Origin: Nymphaea colorata
Lineage: Eukaryota > Streptophyta > Magnoliopsida > Nymphaeales > Nymphaeaceae
Reading direction: 5' to 3'
Length of the DNA stretch: 64,000 nt
Assembly: GCF_008831285.2 (NCBI RefSeq)
Contig: NC_045146.1
Coordinates: 17,251,289 to 17,315,288, forward strand
Shown: positions 11,051 to 29,067 of the stretch, in pieces
How positions within the stretch are numbered: position 1 is the first letter of the stretch
How the letters are laid out: the number at the start of each line of letters is the position of its first letter
Made by a program: the position numbers and the translations under genes
Notes under the pieces: generated by a model
Seen by the model: the letters and a program-made list of their open reading frames with translations, nothing else
What the model was told of the DNA's origin: nothing
The model's database searches: none

Positions 11051-12072
11051 ATGGAGAAAGGTGGGCAAAGAGAAAATGGGCACAAGCCAGATCAGTACAA
11101 GCCTATGCTTTCTCATCAGGTATATTTCCCGCATTGAACTTGATCTCGCACGTTCCCATACAATGAAACATAAACTATATAACAGCTGTCTTTGCTGATT
11201 GTCCTAGTATGTGTTGCTTGCAGTGGATTCCGCCTCCACAGTCGATGAAGGATCACACAGCCATGAAACTGATGGCCGTCATGGCTGAGAGAGATGCTGC
11301 TATCCAGCAGAGAGATGCGGCAGTCAATGAGAAAAAAGCTGCCCTGTCTGAGAGAGATATAGCCATAATTCACCGGGATGCTGCATATGCCGAGAGAAAT
11401 GCAGCTTGGATGGAGCGTGATGCAGCAATAGCTGCACTGGAGTATGCAAGGGAGAATGGGATGGCCTGTCCTCCAAGTGTTCATGTTGCCAACTCACGGG
11501 TGAGTGGTGGTAAGTATATCCATTCGGATGCGGCTTGCCACGTTAGAGAAACTCCAATGACTAACGTCTACCCAATGTCAGTATCAGATGCTGTTCTTAA
11601 CGTAAAACCGGGACGTGTGAGGGCACCAAGGAAAGAGAGGAAAGTGGTCACTGCCCTGAAGCCTACTCCAAGGACGAGGAAACCAAGGAGAGGGGGGGCT
11701 GGCGAAGATCTGAACAAGCAGATCCCGAAACATGAGTGGAAGGATCAAGGCTTGGGACTGAATCAAGTGGCGTTTGACGACTCGACCATGCCAATCCCTG
11801 TGTGCTCCTGCACGGGCGAGTTTCAGCAGTGCTACAAATGGGGGAACGGAGGATGGCAGTCTGCTTGCTGCACAACCACGATGTCACTGTACCCGCTTCC
11901 TGTCCTGCCCAACAAGAAACATACACGAATGGGTGGCCGGAAGATGAGCGGCAGCGCCTTCGGCAAACTTCTCAACAAGTTGGCTGCAGAAGGCTACGAC
12001 TTGTCGATGCCGTTGGATCTGAAGGATCACTGGGCTAAACATGGGACAAACCGCTACATCACCATTAAGTAG
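11051..12072 (+). CDS. BPC: BBR/BPC (BASIC PENTACYSTEINE) transcription factor, class II
   Basis: Two coding exons: 11051-11119 ([20 protein letters not shown], then SHQ) and 11224-12072, with a 104-bp intron. The protein has 305 aa. The N-terminal [17 protein letters not shown] and a coiled coil of seven RDAA-like heptads (residues about 46-91) mark class II (BPC4/5/6 group). A basic nuclear-localisation stretch lies around 150-182. The C-terminal DNA-binding domain carries five cysteines (217, 219, 226, 238, 239), the signature [20 protein letters not shown], and the terminal WAKHG motif (293-297) before NRYITIK. BPC proteins bind GA-rich DNA in the nucleus, recruit Polycomb and co-repressors, and regulate homeotic and hormone genes. 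The frame is intact. The start was chosen because the preceding frame is closed and the family N-terminus begins here. An upstream ATG at 11045 is out of frame. Confidence 0.95.
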
Positions 12073-12740
12073 ATTTTGCAAGAGGCGGCGGTTGTGAACA
12101 TGCATGACGATTTTGTGCACATACACATTATTGTGTAGGATGGGTAGGTCGAGGTTGCGGAGGAACCTCTGTTTGATCCTTTGTATTTTCGTTTGGGACT
12201 TCTGTTTTTGAGGGAATGGATGAAAGGGGTCTGCGGCAAGGTAATAGGTGGAGGTATGTCTGTCACTTTTGGCCGTGGTGTTTGGATTCTTTCCTGTTTA
12301 GGGGCCTTTTCTAACGGCAAAGAACTTTTGTGGGGTGTACTGGGCGAGGTGGAACTTGCACTTCCTGCGACGCCCCGTTCACTTTGCTTGTGACTTTAAC
12401 TTAAATTTCATCCACTTTACTAACAACTTTCAAAATTTTGGACAAGAGGGAGCAGGTTCCTGAAATATGTCAAACGATCCCTAGACCCGTCAATTCAAAT
12501 GCCTCCTGTTTCTTGTCACATGCCACGCTCTTTTGGGGGTGCGACTGGTTGGATATGATGTTTGTACCGGGGAGAATGCCAAACTTCCATGCCATGTTTC
12601 ACCAGTTTGCGATTGCGACGCTAACCGTTTTCAAGGGGCGGTCCCGATAATAGAAATGCCGCAAAAGTTATCCTTCTATATTTCTGGTTACTTTTGTGGT
12701 ACTATAACTAATTCAAGAGAGAATCCGAAGTAAGAGGTTT
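12073..12740 (+). other. BPC 3' flank and UTR
   Basis: No coding sequence is supported. The first few hundred bases are presumably the 3' UTR. I see no unambiguous AATAAA signal, so the transcript end is undetermined. Confidence 0.4.
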
Positions 12741-14600
12741 TATATCCCTCGTATCCGTAGGCCGTAGGGTTACTGAAGAGGTTGGAGTAGTAATGTTTGC
12801 AGATGATGTTCTGCCAAAGCTAATGGGGAGAGACCTTTTGGGCTATAAAGGAGAGTGTAGGCTGCAATGAAAATAAACAAAACGAAGTCTGAGGTATTCC
12901 ACATGAACGCCATTGGGCGTCGAGCAGAGGAGCTTAGGAGGATGCTGGAGTGGCCCCTAGGTACCCTTCCTTTCTCTTACTTAGGGCTTCCGTTGGTCCA
13001 TGGGTAATCTTACCGAGGCTCTTTGTCTACCCCTGCTTAGTAAGATGGACAAGAGGTTGGCGGGTTGGAAGGCCCCAGCGTGCTTATGGATCACCCTCTC
13101 TATTGGATGATGGTTTTTATGATGCTTAAATCTGTTATCAAGAAGCTTGAGCAGATTTGTATGAGGTTTCTTTGGAATGAGGAAGGCATTGCACTATGTT
13201 AGATGGGATAGACGGCCTCCGTAGAGGTGAAGGCAGGGTTAGGTTTCAAAGATTGGAAGACGATAACCGGGGCTTACCTAGCCGGCAGATGCTGCAGGCT
13301 ATTTCTAAATGATTGTGTGCGGGCTGATCTCGTACTTGAGGAGTCATAGTATGTGGTCGTTGAGGCACTTGGGGCTGGAAGGGATTGGGTCCATCAGAAG
13401 GTGGAATGGAGAGAGGGTTAATTTCTGGCTTGACAAATGGTATGGTGAACCTTTTATTGAGAGGGTTAGTGACCTGGATTATGGAAGCGTTATGGGAGAA
13501 ATGAGCCTCACAGTTAGAAAGAAGATGGATCTCATCTAGAGAGAAGGAGGGACTGAGGTAGGAAGGATGAACTGGATCTTGGGTGTTATAGAAGGGACCA
13601 GGCGGTCAATGGCACGGACAAGATTGTGTGGAGTGCAGATGGGCAGGAAGTCCTCAGGGCAGGAGATATCTGGGCCATATGCAAAAGTGAGTGAGCATGA
13701 GAAGGAGAGGTGGCATTCCGATATTTGGATTCATCATGCTCCGGAGATGGGTTGCTGGTATTCATACCTGGCTTGTGAAGGGCGGCTTTCGACGCTGGAC
13801 AAACTCCAGAAACAATGGATTTTTCCTGCTAACATGTCTCTCTTTTGCAGGAAATCGAAGGAGACTAATAGACTTGGTATCATTGAGTGCAGGATCGCTA
13901 AGGAGGTGGACCAACTCAAAGTTTGTAGTTGATAGAATACCCCAAAGGGACATTATCTTTGAGTTCAAGAGATGGATTACTATCAAGTTCAAGTGCAAGT
14001 GGATGAAAAAATGCTGGAAAATAGCATTTCTTGTGACTTGCTTGAGGCTATGGCGGCACAGGAACAGAATCTGGCATGATGGAGTGCAGTAAGTGGGAGC
14101 AGAGATCAAATTGGACATTTGGAGGACTTGCTCAGAGGTATTCGGTAACTTGAAATGGACATAAGACGTTCATAGGAAAGTGCACATTTGGCTTAGAACT
14201 GGTTTCTATTGCATTGATAGGAGGAGGGACTTGGAGGGGGTGGTTTTCATTAACAATGTCAACGTCAGGATCGAAGCCAAGTTTGAGTCAGTAAGCAGGA
14301 CTTATTTTGGTGACTTGGTTTTGGGGGGAAGTGGTGTTTTAGACGGGGAGATGAAAGTCTTTGAGAGGTTGTTGAGCTTTCTTAAGGACTATGGGGGATA
14401 TTTTCATGTGTCTTTCACAAACGTTGCCTTTGTCTGGAGGACTAGGCAATATTTGGAAGGAAGGAGGAGAGTGGCATGAGGGCAATAATGTTCTACAGCA
14501 CGTTCTTGATCGTATGCCAGTGGATAGAGGATGTGAAGATTGGTAATTTTGTGTAATACCAATTTTTCTCCTTCCTTTGTACATCATATTTGTGATTAAT
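12741..14600 (+). mobile_element. Degenerate LINE (non-LTR retrotransposon), 3' half
   Basis: Broken plus-strand reading frames match the C-terminal part of plant L1-type ORF2 in the right order. The reverse transcriptase catalytic block reads FADDVL (FADD codons 12796-12807). It is followed by KINKTKSEVFHMN, then LGTLPFSYLGLPLVHG, then LSKMDKRLAGWKAP. A zf-RVT-like region follows with WNGERVNFWLDKWYGEPF (about 13400-13460) and an ending near LRLWRHRNRIWHDGVQ (14045-14092). Stops and frame changes are frequent, so it is inactive. The upstream endonuclease half is absent. Its right boundary is vague: an AATAAA-like motif occurs near 14600 but no target-site duplication could be fixed. Confidence 0.8.
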
Positions 14601-14817
14601 AAAGGTAGGATGCTTATCCCCCAACAAGCTGTTGCTGCAAGTGAAAGAGCCAGGCTTAGACCAACGGTGGAGGCTTTAGCCTCACTGGGTTAGGTGTGAG
14701 CATTCTTTCCTACCAACTAAGTCTGCACAGAGGGCTGACATAATAGATGGCGCAAAAGCTGGTAGGTGGCTAGTTCTTGTTTCAAGTTTTTAGTGCCTTC
14801 ATTTTTTGTGTTGCAAA

Positions 14818-14879
14818 GGGGGAGTGAAGCACTGACATGCAAGTTGAAGGGGGAGTGAAGCACTGACATGCAAGTTGAA
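14818..14879. repeat. 31-bp tandem duplication
   Basis: Two identical units, each starting GGGGGAGTGAAGC, lie head to tail at 14818 and 14849. Confidence 0.95.
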
Positions 14880-15437
14880 TCATTACCTTGAGACATTAAA
14901 AACAGGATAGTATCCTAAAGGGATAAGGGGAAGGTCCTAGAGGGAAAAGAGGAAAGGTGGATGCTTCCACTTTTTTGTTGGATGGTAAAATGAAATACTT
15001 CTGCTCACATGAAGGATAAAATACTTATTGAGCTCACCTAACAACAAATTTTATATAGAAGATGTTTAGGGCTTTGTTGACCTTTCAAAGGGACAATTCA
15101 CAATCTGAAGCTTGATCATTTTCCTGTCCTTCCTGCCCAGTTCCACCACGTTTCTGATTTTAACCTTCCAAATGGACAAACTTTGAACTAAGAAAATTCA
15201 AGAGGCTTGGTACTCTTAAGCATTTGAAATCCATGTATGGAGATTTGGCAAATTTCTTCATCCCGGATGCATAACATGATAACATTAAATCCTATATCGA
15301 ACAGCCTGGAGAAGTCCATGCAAAGGACAATTCCCTTCTTCTTTTTAAGTTCCCTCTAGTGCCGTCGCTGAAAGCGCTGCTGTAGATGTTCATAATGGTT
15401 ACCCCAAGTCAGGCCAAAACAAGAAATCTCACAAGCA

Positions 15438-15587
15438 ATCAAACCATAAAGAAGCCTCATACATATCCATAGTTATTACAATTGGAAGGCATGAAAGAGA
15501 ATTGGCTTCTCTATCAAACCATAAAGAACCCTCATATATATCCATAGTTATTACAATTGGAAGGCATGAAACAGAATTGGCTTCTCT
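15438..15587. repeat. 75-bp tandem duplication
   Basis: Two units at 15438 and 15513, both beginning ATCAAACCATAAAGAA and ending GAATTGGCTTCTCT, differ at a few positions. Confidence 0.95.
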
Positions 15588-16250
15588 ACATTAGCAACAA
15601 ACCAAGCATTCAAACGGGTAATTTTTTAGTGTGTGGTGGATGTAATCTGGAGAAAAAGAAGTGGTATATATAATCTTAAAACAAAAGGAAAAGAGCTGCA
15701 GAAAGGTCCAGAACACTTTTTTTCAATCTACAAGCACAGAAAGCGCTTGCAAGCTGAGATACGCAACACATGCAGTGGTCAAAAGCTTTCCAAAGAAACA
15801 TCAGAGATCTGCAGACTGCAGATGACAACGACGGCATGGCTTTCTTACAACAATCAGCATCTTATTTGTTGAATTTTGGCCATTTCACGTATACATTTAC
15901 TGTCTATGTTAAGAAACGTATGTCGGACGAAATTTGAACATTGTTCAGGTTTCTTAGAACACGAGAAACAATGTCACCTTGAGGGAATTTAAAAATTAAA
16001 AGCAAAGTATATTACTACGTCGGGTAGAAGCTGGGCTCCCTTTGTTCGTTAAAGGGACATGCCCAGAGAGAACATGAAGCTGTAATGAAGTGTTGGTTAA
16101 TGAAGTTTTGAATTTTCTTAGCTCTTTTGGGCCCCAACTGAGTCTGATTTCTTATGCAGTTAGCAGATCTGAATCTGACCCATTTACAGTGATCATGACG
16201 TGCACTAGACAACAAAAATCCACAATCATCATATTGAGTACACTTAACTT

Positions 16251-16381
16251 AAACAAAAAAGTTTCCTACCACTAAAAAAATATGATCTTGGTTCTGCAAT
16301 GTAAGAACTATAACATAAACAAAAAAGTTTCCTACCACTAAAAAAGTATGATCTTGGTTCTGCAATTGTAAGAATTATAAC
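16251..16381. repeat. 66-bp tandem duplication
   Basis: Two units begin AAACAAAAAAGTTTCC at 16251 and 16317 and share TATGATCTTGGTTCTGCAAT, with minor indels. Confidence 0.95.
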
Positions 16382-16473
16382 TCGTGTGTGAGTTTTTTTT
16401 TTCCTTGCTTATGTACATCATCCAATTTGGTTGAAAAAGAAGCAACTTAAGGATATTTATTTTTGCCTCCAAG

Positions 16474-16640
16474 GGCATAGAGCAACCGGGTGTTAAGGCA
16501 GCTCACACTCAAGGGATTAGAGGTTTGAATTCTGTGGTCATTGTCATGTTTTAGTCTGTAATTTTTGTAAGTTGCAAACACTGGCAAACACGACACACAG
16601 GTCAAAAGATGTACCATAGGTCCAAAGCCCTGATATAAGC
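16474..16640 (+). mobile_element. tRNA-derived SINE copy 1
   Basis: This segment shares an ordered set of blocks with 45666-45890. These are TGCCTC...AGGG, then GGCAGCTCACACTCAAGGG, then a Pol III B-box-like GAGGTTTGAATTCTG (16519-16533), then GTTGCAAACA. A box-A-like GCATAGAGCAACCGG precedes it. The arrangement is typical of plant tRNA-derived SINEs. Boundaries are approximate and no target-site duplication was identified. Confidence 0.65.
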
Positions 16641-18264
16641 TAGAACTATACGCATAGGAGATTTACACTTTCCCTTAAATATTGAAATTTTTTTATTTTA
16701 ATGCATGAGGTTGGGAACCTTAGAGGGAAGAAACTACTTTAATATATTTGCCGAAAGAACCTTAGAGGGAAGCAACTCTCACAAGCATTGATAAATGCTT
16801 CCAATCTATATCGGGCAATAACTGCACATGGTGCAATTATACATGAGAGAGAGAGATGTAAAAATTTTGAGGCAATACAAGCGTTTAATGCTGCAAGATT
16901 GGGTAAATTCATGAAGGATAACGACATTATTTATTAGCTACTGAGTTCCTTCCTCTTCCACCAGTCGAATTCACTGACTCTGGATGCTCAATCATAATTC
17001 TGGATGCCTAAATGCTTCTGACAGACATAACATGGAAAATATTTATATATCTGCGGGCGGTTCCAAATACTGCTGCTATAGCCCCTACCACCCGAGAGAG
17101 GCCGAAATTCTCGGCCTTTTTCTTGCCCCCGGATCCAATGCATGTATATAACATTGATAGTGTTTAATAACATGCATAATTCAAGTAGGATGTATTCATT
17201 GTCATATCCTATTGGTAAAATGTTCATATATTTGGATCCAATGAAAAAAATTTATACCATGTTCGGATTTGATTTTTTTGACTTCACAATTCAATCCAAT
17301 CCAAATCTGGCTTTTATTTTCACTTCAGAATCCAAATTCTGCTTTTAGATATAAAACCAAATCCAAACCACATTATCACATGTTAAGAAGCTACTTTTGG
17401 AATGTTTGGACATTGGATATAGAATGTTGATTTGAAACTAAATCTGTCTCTACATCCAATCGAATACTTATTTAGATTCAGGTAGAATGGTTCTTAAATA
17501 TGAATCCAATTTGATTTCTTAAAGGGATGTTAAAATTTTTTCTGTATCAGACTTTGTGCAGACATCTTGGTTGGATATCCAACACTAATCCCTCCTCATG
17601 CTTCTTAAAACTTGGAAAGTATCTTCATTCTTATCTTCCTTCTCACAATTTTGCCTTAGAACCCAAGTACGAACGACCATTTAAACAAAACGACTACTGT
17701 GGCATTTCCATATTCTCTTTGCAAATTAACCTGTCGGTGCTCTCATTTTACCACCGTTTTTTTTTACCAACTGCTGTAAGAAGCTTTTCCCATGGTAAAA
17801 TTCGCTTGAAGCCTGAACTTTCCATTGGAGAATACAGCAGTACGCCATGTTGATCATGAGATTTGAACCACGCTGTGCAGCCATTCTGAGGCACTCCTTC
17901 GGCGCTATGAGATGAAAGCGACGACACTGAGAGAATGTATATTGAAGAAAATTAGAGTTCGGTGCAATTATTGGTAGTGCCAACCATTCCCCTTTCTTGT
18001 GCAGTGCAGATTTAATAAAATATGTTCAATGGCAAGCATGTTCTTTAAGAAGTTGAACTTGTTCTTGTCTTTTTCTTCGAAAACTTTTTCCAAGATAAAA
18101 AAAAAAATTAATTTTCACGATGACAAAATATATTCTAAGGCTTTGATATTATTGTGAAATTCATACCTATATTTGTTATGCTTAAACCAAACAAGGCCCA
18201 ATAGTTGTCTTCCACGAAGTTTGATGATAGCCCTTTTGACTTGTGCAGAAAAATGCAAATAGTT

Positions 18265-18409
<145 letters not shown>

Positions 18410-20396
18410 AGCCAATAAAATGAGAATGTATATCAAAATTTGGAGACAAGAATTTTCATAGATATAAAAATTGGGGACAAGAAGTCCCCTAGTTACAGTA
18501 ACAGACCACAAAATAGAGAGAGAGAGAGAGAGAGAGTCACAACCCTACCCGCAGCCTTTAACTTTCAACACCGAATACCGAATAGAGAGTAATACCCATA
18601 AGAATCAAACTTGAGAACCACAACTTCAACCAGTTACGTTACATGCCAGTTGGTGAGAGAAAGAAAGGGAGATTTTAAACAATAAAGAGTCTAATCAATG
18701 TAAGGCCACAAAAGAATTGAAAGGTTGATAAAATGAGGATCATGTGAGCCTGATGGTCAAGGTAAAGAAGGAAACTTAATTTGAAAACGTTTTACTCATC
18801 ATACTCATTTAACTCAGTTTAAGCTGATAGAAATGAGCTTCTCGTCAGCCGTTCAAAGGCTTGAATGTGTTTCTAAGAACATCGAAATTATAGTTTTTTT
18901 CCTTGCTATCTATCCTGAGAACTTAATCATGTGTTTGAATTTTCTTTCCCTTTCATTATTTCTGTTTTGGAGGAAGAACAAATGGACCGTGGACCCTCTT
19001 TTATTTATTGCCTTCTTTTTTCTTTTTCCTCTTTCGCATGATCTCTCGAGTGAAGGCCAAAGCCCCATCCCTTTCCTTACCTCCTTAGGGTCCTCGGTTG
19101 TTTTGGTGCCTCGAGGTAGACGTTTTGCTATGCACTATTTGCATATCGTTACTTATCCCCTTCTTTTTGCGGCACAGAAGGTTGATACCACAAGAGATTG
19201 AAACAGAAACTGTCCGCATACCAGCCCCTGCCTCGGCCGTTGCACCAACCACTTTGGGGATCTTTTCTTTTTCCTCTTACTATCATAATGATTAAAGCGA
19301 TATCTCAGCATCTTATCCCAGAATTCTTCTTTAAGGGTGTTTGATGGCCTTGAATTTTGATTGGAGATTTAAAATCTTAGAAACAAAATTATACCTGAAA
19401 CTGGAATTCTAACGAAAATTATAGTTCTAGCTTCCCTTTGTGTTTGGTAGTTTATAATTTTTAGCCTAAAATTGAAAATGAAGTGTTTGATATAACAATA
19501 ATTAAATTTTGATCAAGGATGAGCGTATAATTCTGAAACCAAAATTCTTTGTGTGATAACACAATTCCCATTCCATCACAAATGAGAATTTTAATTCTAC
19601 AACTGTGCAATTTCAGCCTCATCAAACACCCCCTTAGCCGGATGTTGGGTCCAAATGGAAATGCCACTTCCACATTGGGAACCTTTAAGTTACCAATGTG
19701 CTATGGCACATTGGTCTGCACATCTTAGATCAAACTCTTATTGGTTTCTGCTTGGACTTGTGTATCTATTACGGCTCCAAATTTGGACAGATCTGGTTTG
19801 AAGATCATGTCGTTTTCCATATTGCCAAATTCAATTCCAATTGGACCTCCTATGTTCTTTCAGATGTTTCAAGTTGGACCCATTTGCAGCCAATCGCTGG
19901 TAAATCAAATTTGAATTTTCACTTGGAATAATTCTGCCAGCTTAGATTCCAATCTTACCACAAAAAAGTACCAATTAATTTTGGCAAATAAGAAACATAC
20001 ACTAGACACCGACACAACTCTGAACTTTAGGAACATGAAAATGGAGGCAGGAGCTTCAGCTCTTACTTGGGTGTCGAGATACTCCTCTCGCTCACTTGGA
20101 TCAATGAAAAGAAACACAACGTAGAAGTCTGTGGAGATTATTGGGAGATAGAGGCACTAAATTTATCCCAACAATTTCGATTAAGCAGTTGATAAAAAGA
20201 ATGGCGCTTGAGCTACCAACAAAATGCTTTGATAAAAACTAAACCTCTTAAATTTGTATTAAAAACTCTTCAATCAAAATGTGAACTTTCCAATGTATTG
20301 ATAAATATTAATTCAAATAAATCATTTTTGTAAAAAAATTAGTCTTTCTATTATCGAGTTTTGATGTTAAGAGTTGTTGATTTTCAATTTTTTTTA

Positions 20397-20421
20397 AATA
20401 TATATATATATATATATATAT
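20397..20421. repeat. (TA)n microsatellite
   Basis: Simple TA repeat in an AT-rich spacer. Confidence 0.9.
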
Positions 20422-22500
20422 TCATCCAATCACTTTTAAGATCACATCTATAAGGTTAGATTGCATCAAAATATTTTAATTTTCAACCAGTCTGATTTTT
20501 TTGTCTCTGACCCAAATGGCTTGGTTTGTACCAACTTATATATATATATATAGATAGAGTGTGGTTCAGGTTTCTTAAGCTGCTGAATGGGCCACAATGT
20601 GGTTGTCTCTTGGAGGTTACAATTCCAATAAGCAGCAAAGGCAATATCATTACATGCAATATTGACGTGTTTGCAGTGCATGGCCCCATGGTATAATAAT
20701 GTGACCAAATTATTGGCCTTATCATCTTGTTCATGGCATTTGCTCTCTCCCCTTAAACCATAAAAGAACATGTGGATGTCGTTCATTTGTAAGCTTAGTT
20801 CTGCAGATCTAGTTTTATGTCCATAGATTCTTTTCAAATTAGGCATTTAGCCAATATGCTTTAAGCAAATGAAATATGGAAAAAGAAATAATATTTGACA
20901 ACATCATACCAAAATAATTTATTTTGCCGTTTGTCTTGACACACTATCTCGTCAACATCATACCAAACTTCTACCTTTAGATATTGAGAAATACTTTATA
21001 AAATTGATTTCAAAATTTAGATGTGTTTTGACAACAATCGCGTCGTAATTAGCTCAAGATCTCAACTTCCACTCATGGTAGAAAAACCAACTCGAGCAAG
21101 TCAAATCAATTCTTTTCCATTTCCCTTTTTATTATTAAAGAAGAATCTCACTTTATTGACAACTCTCGAATAAAAGGCCGCTTTATCTCTTGGCCGCTAG
21201 CTTTCGATAACATATATCACTCAGTTAGAATGAGAAAGGAAAAAAGAGAAAGCGATGTCTTTAGATTATGTTTATTTAGTCACTGGTTTGAGATCCTTCA
21301 TGATCTGAGATCATTAGAAGTTCAAATCTATAGATTTAAGGTTGGATTGTTCCTTCATTCCATTTTAAATTACTGAAAATTTAAACTGAGAACCTTCCAA
21401 AACACATCCTTTAATCAACATTGAATCCAAAAACCCATCTGATACACATGAAATTAGTATGAAGAAAAAAACATAGGAAGTTATCTTCCCATGTAAAGCG
21501 ATTTAACTCGAGATTGTCGTTAAGACTACTTTTAAAGAACAGATTTAACTCGACGCGTGTTTGCTCCGGCGATCAAGCCGGCATTGACGAGCGGCTCCGG
21601 ACAGAGCGAAGGGTGGGCCGGCAGCCAATCGTCTTGCGCAACGTCGCCTTCCCGAAGCTAGGAAGTGGGACCCACAACAAATATAAACGGTGACATCAGC
21701 AAATAATGTTCCCCACGACTCTGTAGAGAGAAACAAGAGCCGTAAAGGTGGCTCCCACGACCACCAGGACTCGTTAAACGGTACGTTCCCGAGACCCAAA
21801 TTCGTAACTTCACCGGTAAAAAAAAAATATTTTAATAGAAATTCAAGGTCAAATCTATTCTCCCACCTTACTATTAACCAACGGCAAGAATGCTTAGAGG
21901 TGTTTTTTTATAAATAAAAATTTTAAAAAAATTCTAAAACTGTAGTAAAAGTACCAAAATGTCCTTACGCAAACCATGCCGGCCAGGAAAAAGAGAAGAA
22001 AAGAGGGGATGGAAAAATCGGAGAGGGTCCACGTGGAGTTCACGGCGTGATTGACGGCGGTTGGGCGTTGGCGGGAGAAGTCGCCAGTCATCGACCAATC
22101 TGACATTGACCGCCTTGACGGCACTCAGCCGACACGAGAGCGGAGATCACGACGGTGGAAATGGGGGGGGGGGGAAGAAGCTGGTCGCGCGGGGGAAAAT
22201 GGTAAGAAATAGATGGGTTCAGACAGAAAATTTAAGTCTCACAAATTACACTGACCCGCCCCTTCGGTTTAAAATAATTTCCAAATACCTCGGTTTCACT
22301 AATTTTCCGAAAGAAGAAAGTCGTCGGCCCCTCGTTCTGGTATTTGATATGATTACTGGGGCCGGATAAAAGTTTCTAAGGGAAGGAAGCCAGTGAAATG
22401 CAAAATCATGAAATAAAGCGCGGGCGCGACGAAAATAGCGGGAAATGAGGGTCAGCATTTAAGAGGGGGGAGGTGTGGGATGGAGCAGGACGTCACCCCC

Positions 22501-23312
22501 TAAATTTAATCCGAATGAAAATGTGGAATGAAATCCGGGAAGGCGGGGGGCGGAGATGAGATCGGGAAGTGCCGTGACCCTCTCCGGCGATCGACGAGCA
22601 GGTAGCTCCGACTCTCCGATCTCGAGCTCGCGCTGTGGTTCTTAGCGCACCGTCAGCTCTCCGAGGTACTGGACTCTGTGGTTTTCCGGCGAGAATCCGT
22701 GGTCTTCCAGCGGCATTGTGGTTGCCGGTCGCCGGGCTCAGTGGGGTTTAGGCCCCCTCTCAACGGTCGGTGCTGCATCCTCCGCTGGGTCCGGTGCATT
22801 CTTCTCCTTTTTGGAGTATTTTTATGGTTTAGCTCTTGGGTTTTCGCTTTTCGAAGTACTAGTGCCACGTTCTGCTTCTTCTACTTCTTCTGTAATCTTG
22901 TCTTGTCCCCAAAGGGCAAAGGCGTTCATTTCTGCTCTTCTGGTTGTTCCATTTTTTCCTCCCCTCTTGTTTCTCTGCTGACTGCTGTGGTTTGGAGAAA
23001 TCCGGGGTTTCTGAAGAACCTGAGTTGGAGTGACGATTTTTGCGTCAGAGTGGGTGGTGCATAGAGAGTTAACCGGATTTTTGGCGAACTTGAACGGCAG
23101 GAGTGCCGGAGTCGGTGATCGAGCTGAAAAGTGTCGTTCCTTTCCTCGGATTTATGAATTTCGAGGGAATTGGGGGTTTCGAAAGCGTCTGAGTGAGTGG
23201 GGGTGTGAGTTTTACGTGGGGAGTTGAGTACAGGATAGACGTAGACTGTCGTGGTGTCTGTCAATAGAAGGAAAGTATAGGGGAAGGAGAAAGGGTGGGG
23301 GGCTTGATTTTC
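22501..23312 (+). promoter_or_regulatory. bZIP 5' leader/promoter region with AUG uORFs
   Basis: GC- and GT-rich sequence preceding the bZIP start codon. Two true AUG upstream ORFs are visible: ATG-GTT-TAG at 22824-22832 and a 12-codon ORF (MNFEGIGGFESV) at 23154-23192. The transcription start is not identified, so whether both lie in the mRNA is inferred. Longer frames here begin only at GTG or TTG and are not supported. Confidence 0.45.
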
Positions 23313-28222
<4,910 letters not shown>

Positions 28223-29067
28223 GATGTAACAACAAGAAGATATCACGAGAACCGATGGCCAGAAAAAAGAGTGCAAAACTAAGGAAACCAATAGTTATAT
28301 TTAGATGTAGTGTATTGTGTCTGCTGCTGTAGTTCGTCTGCCAGCAAGTTGTATGTTATTTGTAACCCTCGGGATATCTTATCTGAACAAAGGTTCACTG
28401 TTTTGAAAGGGTTTGTATTGTTTTGGTTAATGCCTTCGAGCCCATGTTGCGATTATTGTGGTCAGTGGCTATAGCAGAACGCAGATGATTATTCTTATAC
28501 TTCGTTGTTTTTGTTGTCATCTTCAATTTTTTTCCTCTTTTCATTTTTTGTAAGTTCAGTCTGAGAAGACGGTTCCAGTGTACATTACAACACCTATCTT
28601 CTTTTTTCCTGTTTGTGGTATTGGAGCAAAGTAACATTTAATCGTATTCATTTAAGTATGCCAACTTTGATGAGATGGTTTGCCTAATGGGGATGCCTAT
28701 CACGATAAGACGGTAGCACGTTGTTTCCCTCGTTATTATGCACAATCTAGATGTGATGTTTTTGTCGCGCATTTATTGTCGTGTCGTTCATGGATAAGTC
28801 ATGGTCTGCTTGTACTTGTCCATGTCCATGACTAGGAAAGATCCGAACAAATCAAACAACGGACGTCCAGGCTAATAGCTCGGACTCAGTTCTGTCCATC
28901 TGGCTACAAGTATGATTTGGTCAATTTTTGATAAATAAGCGGATAAAATCAAAATGTTCGATCAATGTACATCTCGGCGTTTGTTGCATCTTTGTTGTCT
29001 GTTGGGTTATAGGTACGGCTTTATCTCTTTATGGACAATTCAGCATGCTTCTAATTACCAACTACAC
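28223..29067 (+). other. bZIP 3' flank
   Basis: Presumed 3' UTR followed by unique spacer up to the start of the dispersed repeat. No clear AATAAA signal and no open frame of note. Confidence 0.4.

Noticed and set aside
16519..16533. B-box-like GGTTTGAATTC taken as a possible tRNA gene
   Set aside because: No cloverleaf can be formed around it; sharing with 45.7 kb shows it is a SINE.
17840..17890. Minus-strand GGTTCAAATCTCATG, a possible further SINE B-box
   Set aside because: No other SINE block and no second copy in the window.
22678..23064. 128-codon frame in the bZIP leader
   Set aside because: It begins at GTG, not ATG, and shows no family motif; it is leader or promoter sequence.
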